The notes: generated by a model not told the origin, from the letters alone. Positions 25,341-34,007 are shown, numbered from the stretch's first letter. The stretch: 64,000 nucleotides of DNA from DAHUYF01 sp035623985 (GCA_035623985.1 DASPSJ010000095.1:18923-82922), one strand, 5' to 3'. Made by a program: numbers and translations.

Positions 25341-25643
25341 TCGCCCCCCTTGCGAGCGTCATGTTGGAGACCGGGCGCTCGACGATTTTTCTTTTGCCAC
25401 TAGTGCGATAAGCGACGCAAGGGAATTTATCGCTGAGGGCAATCGGCGATAGCCTATGCCGCCCTTCCGGCGGGAGCCGTCACAAATGCTGCGGCAGGTT
25501 TGGCAGATAAAGATTGACTACGGAGAACACGGGGGACACGGAGAAACAAGGAATGGCAGGCCAAAATCGTCTTCTACCGCGACCGCCTCCGCGGTGAATC
25601 TTATTGTCTGCGACAGCCTGGCGCCGCGACGCCGGCGCCCGAT
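25341..25643 (+). other. Region between the protease operon and trcR
   Basis: 303 bases without a gene. It holds an inverted repeat GCGATAA/TTATCGC (25405-25411 and 25427-25433) about 65 bases upstream of the protease start, a possible operator, and the 9-bp tandem repeats at 25520-25546. No clear promoter hexamers. Confidence 0.4.
25520..25546 (+). repeat. Three 9-bp tandem units, ACGGAGAAC type
   Basis: ACGGAGAAC, ACGGGGGAC and ACGGAGAAA follow one another directly. Short gagaacacgg-type runs of this kind are often seen beside GxxExxY genes; none is present here, so this may be a remnant or an independent copy. Confidence 0.5.
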
Positions 25644-26210
25644 TTACGCCGCCGTGTCTTCCGGGCCGGTGGCGGGCTCGGCGGTCTTCTTGCCGCGATT
25701 GGCGCGCGCCACCGCGGCGTCGAGTTCCTGCATGGTGCAGAGGCCGAGCGCCACGGGGTGGCGCGGCTTGATGTTGGGCGAGTTCCAATGGCTGCGGTCG
25801 CGCACCGCGGCGATGGTGGGCTTGGTGGTGCCCACCAATTTCGAGATCTGCCCGTCGCTGAGCTCGGGGTGGCTCTTCAGCAGCCAGGCGATGGCGTCGG
25901 GCTTGTCCTGGCGCTTGGCGATCGGCGTGTAGCGCGGGCCGCGATGCTTCACCATCGGCGCCGGCACCGCCTCGGCCGAGAGCTTGAGCCGCGCCACGGG
26001 ATCCTTCTGGCAGCGCTCGACCTCCTCGAGCGTGATCTGGCCGGCGGCCACCGGGTCGAGCCCCTGCATCTGCACCGCCACCTCGCCGTCGGCGATCGCC
26101 TGCACTTCGAGCGGATGCAGCCCGCAGAACTCGCCGATCTGGTCGAAGGTGAGCGACGTGTTCTCCACGAGCCATACGGCCGTGGCCTTCGGCATGAGCG
26201 GCAGAGCCAT
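25644..26210 (-). CDS. trcR: Cell-cycle transcriptional regulator TrcR (DUF1013)
   Basis: 188 aa. DUF1013 proteins are nearly restricted to alphaproteobacteria; TrcR of Caulobacter associates with RNA polymerase at many promoters. Strong identity blocks: PLMPKATAVWLVENTSLTFD, FCGLHPLEVQAIADGEVAVQ, then AIAWLLKSHPELSDGQISKL (second HTH-like unit) and GTTKPTIAAVRDRSHWNSPN. The start MALPLMPKATAVW is the family's usual one. The C-terminal ~30 residues are acidic/Ala-rich and variable. A single-gene unit. Confidence 0.93.
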   Translation of the reverse strand: MALPLMPKATAVWLVENTSLTFDQIGEFCGLHPLEVQAIADGEVAVQMQGLDPVAAGQITLEEVERCQKDPVARLKLSAEAVPAPMVKHRGPRYTPIAKRQDKPDAIAWLLKSHPELSDGQISKLVGTTKPTIAAVRDRSHWNSPNIKPRHPVALGLCTMQELDAAVARANRGKKTAEPATGPEDTAA

Positions 26211-26334
26211 CGATTCCTCCTTGATTTACAATCCCTTAGGGTATAGGGCCGGACGGCGCCAGGGCCGCGCGGCGGTCGACGGTCATGTCCCGGATGAGGC
26301 TATATAGTCGGCGGGAAGGCCGCTGGGAAGGCTT

Positions 26335-27336
26335 TTAGACCGTCAGCACGATCTTGCCGATATGCGCCGAGCTTTCCATCAGCCGGTGCGCCTCTTCCGC
26401 CTCGGCGAGCGGGAAGGTGCGATAGACCTGTGGCTTCACCTTGCCTTGCTCGAGGAGCGGCCAGACCACGCGGCGCAGCGGCGCGGCAATCGCGCCTTTC
26501 TGCTCGACGCTGCGCGCGCGCAAGGTCGAGCCGGTGATGGTGCCGCGCTTCAGCAGCAGCGGCATGAGGTTGATCGCCGCCTCCGCGCCGTGCAGGAAGG
26601 CGATGAGGACGATGCGGCCTTCGACCGCGAGCGCGTTGATGTTGCGTTGCATGTAGTCGCCGCCGACCATGTCGAGGATGACGTCGACACCGCGGCCGCC
26701 GGTCGCTTCCTTGACGATCTTGACGAAATCCTCGTGCTTGTAGTCGATGCCGCGCGTGGCGCCGAGGCGCTCCGTGGCGTGGCATTTGTCGCGGCTGCCG
26801 GCGGTGGCGAAGATCTGATGCGCGCCCAGCGCCTTGGCGAGCTGGATCGCGGTGGTGCCGATGCCGCTGGTGCCGCCATGGATCAGCACCGTTTCGCCGG
26901 CCTTGAACTGCCCGCGCTCGAAAAGGTTGGTCCAGACGGTGAAGAAGGTCTCGGGCAGCGCCGCCGCCTCGGCCATGCCGAGGCCCTTGGGCACCGGCAG
27001 GCATTGCGGCTCCGGCGCCACGCAATAAGTGGCATAGCCGCCGCCGGTGACCAGCGCGCAGACCGCGTCGCCGAGCTTGGTGTGGTTGACGCCGAGGCCG
27101 ACCGCCGCCACCGTGCCCGCGACTTCGAGGCCGGGAATGTCGGAGGCGCCCGCCGGCGGCGGATACTCGCCCTTGCGCTGCATGACGTCGGGGCGGTTGA
27201 TCCCGGCCGCCGCCACCTTGATCAGCACCTCGCCGGCGCCGGGCAGCGGCATCGGCCGGCTCGCCGGCCGCAGCACTTCGGGACCGCCGGGCTCGGTGAT
27301 CTCGATCGCTGTCATGGTGGCGGGAAGCGTGGTCAT
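26335..27336 (-). CDS. NAD(P)H quinone oxidoreductase, PIG3/QOR family
   Basis: 333 aa from the ATG at 27336; an in-frame upstream extension to 27423 has no family similarity. A zinc-free medium-chain reductase that passes electrons from NAD(P)H to quinones. Seen: MTAIEITEPGGPEVLRP at the start, AAGINRPDVMQRKGEYPPPA with the catalytic-domain signature, and the Rossmann segment VLIHGGTSGIGTTAIQLAKA, then GSRDKCHATERLGATRGIDY and DMVGGDYMQRNINALAVEGR. The C-terminus PLAEAEEAHRLMESSAHIGK is typical of PIG3-type enzymes. Divergent from the DUF1192 gene. Confidence 0.92.
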   Translation of the reverse strand: MTTLPATMTAIEITEPGGPEVLRPASRPMPLPGAGEVLIKVAAAGINRPDVMQRKGEYPPPAGASDIPGLEVAGTVAAVGLGVNHTKLGDAVCALVTGGGYATYCVAPEPQCLPVPKGLGMAEAAALPETFFTVWTNLFERGQFKAGETVLIHGGTSGIGTTAIQLAKALGAHQIFATAGSRDKCHATERLGATRGIDYKHEDFVKIVKEATGGRGVDVILDMVGGDYMQRNINALAVEGRIVLIAFLHGAEAAINLMPLLLKRGTITGSTLRARSVEQKGAIAAPLRRVVWPLLEQGKVKPQVYRTFPLAEAEEAHRLMESSAHIGKIVLTV

Positions 27337-27421
27337 GAGGGCGTCCCTTGCTGCGGCTGCGGCCGATTGCACCTCTAGCCCGACCGCGCCAGACTGGCAA
27401 CAGCCAGCGCCCGGAGGAGCC

Positions 27422-27604
27422 ATGGACGAGGAAGATCTGCTGCCGCGGCATAAGAAGCCGCAGAAGAAGGACTTGACGCCGCTGGGAATCGCCGAGCTCG
27501 AAGCCTATATCGGCGCGCTCGAGGAGGAGATCGCGCGCGCCCGCGCCGAGATCGGCGCCAAGCAGAAGCAGCGCAGCGGCGCCGACGCGCTGTTCAAGCG
27601 CTAG
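27422..27604 (+). CDS. DUF1192 small protein
   Basis: 60 aa, ATG at 27422 with GGAGGA seven bases before. Sequence: MDEEDLLPRHKKPQKKDLTP, then IAELEAYIGALEEEIARARA, then KQKQRSGADALFKR, the characteristic DUF1192 pattern of alphaproteobacteria. A single coiled-coil helix between charged ends. Function unknown. It is transcribed divergently from the quinone oxidoreductase, 85 bases away. Confidence 0.88.
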   Translation: MDEEDLLPRHKKPQKKDLTPLGIAELEAYIGALEEEIARARAEIGAKQKQRSGADALFKR

Positions 27605-27757
27605 CCCGGCCGGGCGAGGGCGTGCCGCGGCAAGGCGCCCTGCCGTTTCCGCTTCAGCATCTCTTAACCAGCCCGCGCGATACTCCGGCCGCCGCCCGGG
27701 GCTCGGCCCCGTTTGCTTTCCGGCATCGCAGGCACCTTGCGGCCTTGCACGTTAAGA

Positions 27758-27782
27758 GGGGCCGTCACTCGCTGACGGCCCC
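27758..27782. repeat. 10-bp hairpin ahead of metY
   Basis: GGGGCCGTCA and TGACGGCCCC pair perfectly around a 5-base loop, 85 bases before the metY start. No T-run follows. It could end the DUF1192 transcript or be part of a metY leader; the surrounding bases do not fit a SAM riboswitch I can recognise. Confidence 0.5.
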
Positions 27783-27866
27783 GCGCCGCTTTCGGCCGGC
27801 GGATACAGTCCTCGCCGCATTTCGTGTATGGTGGCTCTTTCTGGGTGTTCCAGCATGGGAGCCGCC

Positions 27867-29183
27867 ATGGCCGAGGCCAAGTTTCCCAAATTCGCCACGC
27901 TGGCGCTCCATGCCGGCCAGCGGCCCGATCCCGTCACCGGCGCGCGCGCCGTGCCGATCTATCAGACGACGAGCTACGTCTTCCGCGACAGCGATCACGC
28001 CGCCGCGCTCTTCAATCTGGAGGAGCCCGGCTATATCTATTCGCGCATCGCCAACCCCACCGTCGCCGTGCTGGAGGAGCGGCTCGCCGCGCTCGAAGGC
28101 GGCGTCGGCTCCGTCTGCACCGCGAGCGGCCAGGCGGCGCTGCATCTCGCCATCGCCACCTTGATGGGGGCGGGCGGCCACATCGTCGCCGCCGCCTCGC
28201 TCTATGGCGGCTCGGTCAACCTGCTGCGGCTGACCTTGCCGCGCTTCGGCATCACGGCGAGCCTCGTCGATCCCCGCGATCCCCGCGCCTTTGCCGCGGC
28301 GATCCGGCCCGAGACGCGCCTCGTCTTCGCCGAAATCCTCGGCAATCCCGGGCTCGAGGTGCTCGATATCGCCGCCGCGGCGGCGGTGGCGCATGACGCG
28401 GGTCTGCCGCTGCTGGTGGACGCCACCTTCGCCACGCCCTATCTCTGCCGGCCGATCGAGCATGGCTGCGACCTCGTCATGCATTCCGCGACCAAGTGGC
28501 TCGGCGGCCACGGCGTCGCCATCGGCGGCGCCCTCATCGATGGCGGGCGCTTCGACTGGCGGGCCTCGGGAAAATTCCCGACCTTGAGCGAGCCCTATGC
28601 CGGCTATCACGGCATCGATTTTTCCGCCGAGTTCGGGCCGCAAGCCTTCATCATGCGCGCCCGCGCCGAGGGCTTGCGCGATTTCGGCGCCTGCATGAGC
28701 CCGGCCAACGCCTTCCACCTCCTTCAGGGGATCGAGACCCTGCCGCTGCGCATGGCGCAGCACATCGCCAATACGCGCCGCGTGCTCGACTTCCTCACCG
28801 CCTCCGACGCCGTCGCCTGGGTGCTCCATCCCGATCTCGCGAGCCATCCCGACCATGCGCTGGCCGGGCGCCTGATGCCGCGCGGCGGCGGCGCGATCAT
28901 CAGCTTCGGCATCAAGGGCGGCCGCGCCGCCGGCCGGCGCTTCATCGACAGCCTCAAGCTCGTCTCCCATCTCGCCAATGTCGGCGACGCCAAGACGCTG
29001 GTGATCCATCCCGCCAGCACCACGCATCAGCAGCTCGACGCCGCGGCGCTCGCCGCCGCCGGCATCGGCGAGGACATGGTGCGCCTGTCCGTCGGCCTCG
29101 AGGACGCCGAGGACATCATCGACGACCTCGCCCAGGCGCTGCGCGCGGCGCGGAAAGCGTCGCTGCGTCCGGCGGCGGAATAG
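27867..29183 (+). CDS. metY: O-acetylhomoserine sulfhydrylase family (Cys/Met PLP enzyme)
   Basis: 438 aa from the ATG at 27867 (GGGAG six bases upstream); ATGs at 27828 and 27855 are also in frame. It makes homocysteine from O-acetylhomoserine and sulfide with PLP. Seen: FATLALHAGQRPDPVTGARA, VPIYQTTSYVF, GYIYSRIANPTVAVLEERLA, LEGGVGSVCTASGQAA, VDATFATPYLCRPIEHGCDL, and the PLP lysine in VMHSATKWLGGHG. The ending (VIHPASTTHQQL, VRLSVGLEDAEDIIDDL) is standard. The length, over 420 aa, and the inserted region point to MetY rather than the shorter MetZ/MetB. A hydrolase gene follows 9 bases later. Confidence 0.92.
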   Translation: MAEAKFPKFATLALHAGQRPDPVTGARAVPIYQTTSYVFRDSDHAAALFNLEEPGYIYSRIANPTVAVLEERLAALEGGVGSVCTASGQAALHLAIATLMGAGGHIVAAASLYGGSVNLLRLTLPRFGITASLVDPRDPRAFAAAIRPETRLVFAEILGNPGLEVLDIAAAAAVAHDAGLPLLVDATFATPYLCRPIEHGCDLVMHSATKWLGGHGVAIGGALIDGGRFDWRASGKFPTLSEPYAGYHGIDFSAEFGPQAFIMRARAEGLRDFGACMSPANAFHLLQGIETLPLRMAQHIANTRRVLDFLTASDAVAWVLHPDLASHPDHALAGRLMPRGGGAIISFGIKGGRAAGRRFIDSLKLVSHLANVGDAKTLVIHPASTTHQQLDAAALAAAGIGEDMVRLSVGLEDAEDIIDDLAQALRAARKASLRPAAE

Positions 29184-29192
29184 GCCGGCCTC

Positions 29193-29981
29193 ATGGAGTT
29201 CGTCCTCGACGGCAGGCGCGTCTATGCCGGCACCGGCGGGCGCGTGGGCGATCCCGCCGCGCCCGTGGTCGTGCTGCTGCACGGCGCTGGCATGGACCAC
29301 ACCATCTTCGCTGCGCAGGCGCGCGCGCTGGCCCATCGCGGGCGCAGCGTGCTCGCTTTCGATCTCCCCGGCCACGGCCGCAGCGAGGGGCCGGCGCTGG
29401 CGAGCATCGCCGCGCTTGCCGAATGGGTGCTCGCCGCCGCTTCGGCATGCGGCGCCGAGCGCTTTCGCCTTGCCGGGCACAGCATGGGCGCGCTCGTCGC
29501 GCTCGAGGCGGCGGCGCGGGGCGGCGCGCGGGTGGAAGCCCTGGCGCTGATCGGCTTCGCGCCGGAGATGCGCGTCCATCCCGATCTGCTGGCCGCCGCG
29601 CGCGCCGGCGCGCCGATGGCGGTCGAGCTGATGACCGGCTGGAGCTTCGCCGCCGCGGGCCAGCTCGGCGGCGCGCGGATGCCGGGCGTCTTTCTTCCCG
29701 GCAGCGCGCTCCGCCTGCTCGAACGCGCCGACAAGGAGAGCCTCGCCGCCGACCTTGCCGCCTGCGATGCCTATCGCGGCGCCGCCGACTCGGCGGGGAG
29801 AATCCGCTGTCCGGTGCTGCTGCTCCTGGGCGGCGCCGATCGCATGACCCCGGCGGCGCAGGCGCGGAGCTTTGCGCCGCGCTTTGCCGATGCGCGCGTC
29901 AGCGTGCTGCCGGCGGCGGGGCATCTGCCGATGATCGAGGAGCCCGGCCCTTGCCTCGCGGCGTTGCAGGAGGTGCTCTGA
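29193..29981 (+). CDS. Alpha/beta-hydrolase
   Basis: 262 aa. Alpha/beta-hydrolase fold with oxyanion motif VVLLHGAGMDH, the turn FDLPGHGRSEG, nucleophile elbow LAGHSMGALV, acid strand LLLLGGADRMTP and the His in LPAAGHLPMIEEP. No signal peptide, so cytoplasmic. The clear triad says it is active; substrate unknown. It starts nine bases after metY and is probably cotranscribed. A link to homoserine ester metabolism is possible but the sequence does not show it. Confidence 0.82.
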   Translation: MEFVLDGRRVYAGTGGRVGDPAAPVVVLLHGAGMDHTIFAAQARALAHRGRSVLAFDLPGHGRSEGPALASIAALAEWVLAAASACGAERFRLAGHSMGALVALEAAARGGARVEALALIGFAPEMRVHPDLLAAARAGAPMAVELMTGWSFAAAGQLGGARMPGVFLPGSALRLLERADKESLAADLAACDAYRGAADSAGRIRCPVLLLLGGADRMTPAAQARSFAPRFADARVSVLPAAGHLPMIEEPGPCLAALQEVL

Positions 29982-30066
29982 CGGCCGGCATATACCACTG
30001 GTTGACGCGACTCACGAGATAGGCGACTCTCCGCCATTCCCTTAATACGAAGGGAGCGGGTCGACG

Positions 30067-33000
30067 TTGCGAAGAGTGTGGGGGACCCTTCTGTCCGGGC
30101 CGGCGCTGTCGGCGGCCTGGCTTGCGGCATGTGCCATCTACATCCATACGCAGGTCGGCTGGGGCGTGCTGGCGGCGATGCTGCCGAACGAGATCGCCAT
30201 CGCCGTGCTCGGCGTCACGCTGCCGCTGGCCTTCCTCTGGGTCGTCACTACCTTCCGCCACCGCGCCGCCGAGCTTGCCGCCGCCGCCGAGCGCCTGGCC
30301 GAGCGCGTCGATGCCTTTGCCTTCCCCTCCGAGCAGGCCGAGGCGCGCGCCCGCGCCGCCGGCGAGACGCTGCATCGCCAGGCCGAGGAGCTCGCCGCCA
30401 CCGTCAGCGCCGCGGCGGGGCGGCTGGAGCAGACGGCAAGCGGCCTCGGCGCCCGCATGGCCGAGATTCTCGCCACGGTGAGCGGCGCCACCGAGCGCGC
30501 CGAGCGCAGCCGCGGCGGGCTCGAGGCGGCGGCGGGCACCATCGAGCGCTTGGCGGCGGCCATCGGCTCGCACGCCGCCCAGATCGAGAAATCCGCCGGG
30601 CGCGACCTCTCCGCCGCGACCGAGCGGCTGGCCGGCCAGGTGGCGGTGGTGGAGACCGTGGTCGAGCGCGCTTTCACCGCCAGCGGCGACCGCATCGCCG
30701 GCCGCGCCAGCGAGCTGCAAGCGAGCGTCATCGACGCCTTCGAGCGCGCCGCCGACCGCACCGCGCAGGAGCTCGACCGCGTCAGCGACCGGCTGACGCG
30801 CGAGGCCGCCGCCGCCGCCGACCGCGTCGCCGGCGAGATCGGCGCCTTCGAGGCGATGGTGGCGCGCAGCACCGTCGCGGCGAGCGAGCGCCTGGCCGAG
30901 CAGGGCGACGCGGTCGAGCAGGCTCTCGGCCAGGTCTCGGCGCGGCTCGACGTCTCGGCGAGCCAGATCGCAAGCGCGGCGCGGCGCGGCGCCGACGCGC
31001 TCCACGCCGAGACCGAAGCCTTGCTCGTCGCGTCCGACAAGGCGGCGGCGCAGGCCGAGGTGCTCGCCTCCACCTTCCGCAACTATGCCGCCGACCTGAC
31101 GCGCCATACCGAGCAGAGCGCGAGCCAGGCGGAGCTGCTGGGCAGCACCTTCGCGCGCCAGGCGCAGGCGCTGCGCAACGCCGCCGCCGAGGCGCTGGCG
31201 CGCGTCAAGGAGGGCAGCGAGGTCTTCGGCGGCAATGCCGAGCATCTCGCCGCCGCGGCGCGCAACGCCAGCGCGCGCGTCGAGGAGGTGAGCGAGGCGC
31301 TGCGCCAACAGGCGCGCGACCTGCTCGCTGCGTCCGAGCAATCGGCGGTCCGCGTCCAGTCGGTGGGCGAATCGCTGCGCCAGCGCAGCCAGGATATTTC
31401 CGCCGTGGTGCAGGGCACCCTCGCCACGGTGCGCCAGGCCGTCGACGGCTTCCGCGAGAGCGGCGAGGCGCTCACCGGCTCGGCCGATCAGGCGGCGACC
31501 AAGGTCGGCGAGGCCGCGAGCGGGCTGCGCGGGCAGGCGAGCGACTTGCAGGCGATCGCCGATCAGGCGACGGCCAAGATGCGGCGCGCCGGCGAGACCT
31601 TCGATCAGCAGGCCGACCGGCTCGCCGGCGCCTCGGCCGAGGCGAGCGCCGCGCTCGTCGCCGTCGGCGAGACGCTCGGCCAGCACATGGACCAGGTGAA
31701 GGACGGCACCGAGGCGGCGGTGGCGCAGGTGGCGCAGCTCCACGACGGCTTCACCCAGCAGCTCGGCCGGCTCAACGCCGCGCGCAGCGCGGTCGCCGCT
31801 CAGGTCGCCGAGATCCGCAGCGCGCTCCAGCAGCAGACGCAGGAGCTCGGCCGCGCCTCCGAGGCGGTGGTGCAGCGCTCGACCCAGGTGGGCGACGCTT
31901 TCCGCGAGCATTCGCGCCTGCTGCGGGATGCCGCCGCCGAGGCGAGCACGCAGGCCGAGGCGATGGCGGTGGTGATGCAGCGCCAGGTGCGCGAGCTGCA
32001 CGCCGTCGCCGACAACCTTTCCTCGCTGACCGCCTCGATCAACGAGACGCTCCAGGCCGGCTCCGGCGAAGTGACGCAGGCGAGCGACCGCGCCCGCGGC
32101 AGGATCGAGGAGATCGGCCAGTTTCTTGCCGAGCAGACGCGCGCGGTGGCCCAGGCGAGCGAGGTGGCGGGGCTGCGCCTTGGCCAGAGCGGCGACCTGC
32201 TGCGCCAGCGCGCGGGCGAGGTGCATGAGGTCGCCGACCGCGCCGCCGCCAGGCTCGGCGAACTCGGCGACCGCTTCACCGAGCGCAGCCAGCAGGTGGC
32301 CGGCGCCAGCGACGCCGCGGGCGCGAGGCTGCGCGAGGCCGGCGCGTTCTTCCGCCAGCAGGCGCAGGATCTCGCCGCCACCGCCGACCGCGTCGCGACG
32401 CGGCTGCAGGATGCCAGCGAGCACGTCAACGAGCGCGCCGCCGCGGTGGCCGGCGCCGGCGATCTCGTCGCCAACCGGCTGCAGGAGCTGAGCGAGGCCG
32501 CGCGCAATCAGGCGAACAACCTAACCGTGGCGTCGGAGGCCGCGGCGAGCAAGGGCGAGCAGATGAACGAGGCGCTGCGCCGCCAGCTCCGCGATCTCGC
32601 CGCCGCCGCCGAGCATACCGGCAGCCAGCTCGGCGACGTGCGCAACGCGCTGCGCGAGCAGACCACCGAGCTCAACGGCGCCACCGACAAGGCGGTGGAG
32701 CGGCTGCGCGACATCGCCGACACCTTCCGCCGCCATTCCGGCGACCTCATCGCCGCCGCCGACCGCGCCGGCGTCAAGGCCAAGGACGCGGCGGCGCTGT
32801 TCGAGACGCAGACCGAGACCTTGCTCAAGGCGGCGGGCGACGCCGCGACCGAGGCGCAGCGGGTGCGCGAGACGGCGATCCAGGCGCAGCAGGATACCTT
32901 CCTCAAGGCCGCCACCTTCATCATCGAGACCTTGCAGTCGATCGCCGTCGACCTCAACCGCGTGCTCGACCAGAGCATTCCGGATTCGGTGTGGAAGCGC

Positions 33001-33264
33001 TTCCATGCCGGCGACCGCGGCATCTTCACCCGCCAGCTCTTGCAGATGCAAGAGAAGAACGCGGGCACGCTGATCAAGAAGAAGTTCGAGGAGGATCCCG
33101 GCTTCCGCGATTACGTGCTGCGCTATCTCAATCAGTTCGAGAACCTGCTCGCCCAGGCGCGCGAATGCGACCACATGGACGTGCTCGGCGCCACCTTCGT
33201 CACCGCGGATGTCGGCAAGCTCTATCTCATCCTGTCCAACGCCGTCGGCCGGCTGAAGCATTGA
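30067..33264 (+). CDS. Large membrane-anchored coiled-coil protein
   Basis: 1065 aa from the TTG at 30067 (GGAGCGGG upstream; GTG at 30076 is an alternative). Two membrane helices at about 10-28 and 38-60 are followed by ~850 residues of Ala/Glu/Arg/Gln-rich coiled coil with a loose repeat of the form ...R.Qa..l..a...a...v..., like apolipoprotein-type arrays. Residues ~940-1065 form a distinct conserved domain (FLKAATFIIETLQSIAVDLN, DSVWKRFHAGDRGIFTRQLL, DVLGATFVTADVGKLYLILS). The layout resembles polarity or envelope scaffolds such as TipN, but I cannot assign it to TipN. It probably sits in the inner membrane with a long cytoplasmic rod. Three tandem hairpin repeats follow. Confidence 0.75.
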   Translation: MRRVWGTLLSGPALSAAWLAACAIYIHTQVGWGVLAAMLPNEIAIAVLGVTLPLAFLWVVTTFRHRAAELAAAAERLAERVDAFAFPSEQAEARARAAGETLHRQAEELAATVSAAAGRLEQTASGLGARMAEILATVSGATERAERSRGGLEAAAGTIERLAAAIGSHAAQIEKSAGRDLSAATERLAGQVAVVETVVERAFTASGDRIAGRASELQASVIDAFERAADRTAQELDRVSDRLTREAAAAADRVAGEIGAFEAMVARSTVAASERLAEQGDAVEQALGQVSARLDVSASQIASAARRGADALHAETEALLVASDKAAAQAEVLASTFRNYAADLTRHTEQSASQAELLGSTFARQAQALRNAAAEALARVKEGSEVFGGNAEHLAAAARNASARVEEVSEALRQQARDLLAASEQSAVRVQSVGESLRQRSQDISAVVQGTLATVRQAVDGFRESGEALTGSADQAATKVGEAASGLRGQASDLQAIADQATAKMRRAGETFDQQADRLAGASAEASAALVAVGETLGQHMDQVKDGTEAAVAQVAQLHDGFTQQLGRLNAARSAVAAQVAEIRSALQQQTQELGRASEAVVQRSTQVGDAFREHSRLLRDAAAEASTQAEAMAVVMQRQVRELHAVADNLSSLTASINETLQAGSGEVTQASDRARGRIEEIGQFLAEQTRAVAQASEVAGLRLGQSGDLLRQRAGEVHEVADRAAARLGELGDRFTERSQQVAGASDAAGARLREAGAFFRQQAQDLAATADRVATRLQDASEHVNERAAAVAGAGDLVANRLQELSEAARNQANNLTVASEAAASKGEQMNEALRRQLRDLAAAAEHTGSQLGDVRNALREQTTELNGATDKAVERLRDIADTFRRHSGDLIAAADRAGVKAKDAAALFETQTETLLKAAGDAATEAQRVRETAIQAQQDTFLKAATFIIETLQSIAVDLNRVLDQSIPDSVWKRFHAGDRGIFTRQLLQMQEKNAGTLIKKKFEEDPGFRDYVLRYLNQFENLLAQARECDHMDVLGATFVTADVGKLYLILSNAVGRLKH

Positions 33265-33282
33265 CGCCCCCGCGAGCGCCCC

Positions 33283-33471
33283 CGCGAGCGCGCAGCGCTC
33301 GTCGGGCATCGGCGTCAGCGCTTGCGCAGCAAGCGCGAGAGCCCCCCGCGAGCGCGCAGCGCTCGTCGGGCTGCGGCGCCAGCGCTTGCGCAGCAAGCGC
33401 GAAAGCCCTCCGCGAGCGCGCAGCGCTCGTCGGGCTGCGGCGTCAGCGCTTGCGCAGCAAGCGCGAAGCCG
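33283..33471. repeat. Three tandem 64-bp double-hairpin units (REP-like, locus A)
   Basis: Units start at 33283, 33347 and 33411. Each has two stem-loops: GAGCGC-gca-GCGCTC and GCGCTTGC-gca-GCAAGCGC, ending GCGAAAGCC or similar. Related single copies occur at 35365, 53846, 57676 and 62155. They lie between genes and have the double-palindrome form of REP/BIME elements. No spacers, so not CRISPR. Confidence 0.85.
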
Positions 33472-33499
33472 CCTGGCGACATGCAGCGGTCAAAGCAGA

Positions 33500-33523
33500 A
33501 GGGCGGCCCTTGCGGGCCGCCCT
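33500..33523 (-). terminator. Hairpin after hsp20
   Basis: AGGGCGGCCC and GGGCCGCCCT form a perfect 10-bp stem with a 4-base loop, about 30 bases past the hsp20 stop. On the minus strand it is followed by TCTGCTTTG, a poor T-run, so a moderate terminator candidate. Confidence 0.5.
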
Positions 33524-33551
33524 CTTGCATCGGCAAAGATCGAAATGCGCC

Positions 33552-34007
33552 TCAGGCCGCCTTCTGGCCGATCACCTCGGCGCCGCCGCTCTTGGCGATC
33601 TCGATCTTGCGCGGCTTCATCGCCTCGGGGATCTCGCGCGCGAGGTCGACGTGCAGCAAGCCGTTGTTGAGGCTGGCGCCGACGACCTTGATGTGGTCGG
33701 CAAGCTGGAAGCGGCGCTCGAAGGCGCGCCGGGCGATGCCGCGGTAGAGGTAGGACTTCTTGTCCTCCTCCCGCTTCGCCTTGCCGGTGACCAGCAACGC
33801 ATTCTCGCGCACGGTGATGTCGAGCTCATCGGCGGCGAAGCCGGCCACCGCCATGGTGAGGCGATAGGCGTTCTCGCCGGTGCTCTCGATGTTGTAGGGC
33901 GGGTAGCCGCTGCCGCCGTCGACCCGCGTCGCGGTGTCGGCAAGCCGCATCAGACGGTCGAACCCGATGCCGGAACGGAAAAGCGGTGAGAAATCGAGCG
34001 TATCCAT
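33552..34007 (-). CDS. Small heat-shock protein Hsp20 (IbpA-like)
   Basis: 151 aa. The ATG at 34007 was chosen over the in-frame ATG at 34013 because GGAGGA lies seven bases before it. An alpha-crystallin-type holdase chaperone that binds unfolding proteins. Typical parts: FSPLFRSGIGFDRLMRLADT, YPPYNIESTGENAYRLTMAV, AGFAADELDITVRENALLVT, YLYRGIARRAFERRFQLADH, the conserved ASLNNGLLHVDLAREIPEAM, and the C-terminal PRKIEIA (IxI/V-type motif). It is preceded by a ROSE-like RNA thermometer, so translation should rise with temperature. Confidence 0.93.
   Translation of the reverse strand: MDTLDFSPLFRSGIGFDRLMRLADTATRVDGGSGYPPYNIESTGENAYRLTMAVAGFAADELDITVRENALLVTGKAKREEDKKSYLYRGIARRAFERRFQLADHIKVVGASLNNGLLHVDLAREIPEAMKPRKIEIAKSGGAEVIGQKAA

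Noticed and set aside
27661..27860. SAM-II riboswitch before metY
   Set aside because: A TTGCACGTTAAG stretch looked suggestive, but the pseudoknot partner and the GCTAAA-type 3' element are not present.
29899..32424. Very long open frame antisense to the coiled-coil gene
   Set aside because: High GC and a repetitive Ala/Glu/Arg coding strand keep several antisense frames open. The antisense protein is low-complexity without family motifs, and the sense frame has a conserved C-terminal domain.
33283..33471. CRISPR array
   Set aside because: The 64-bp units abut directly with no variable spacers, and the same unit occurs singly elsewhere; it is a REP-like repeat.
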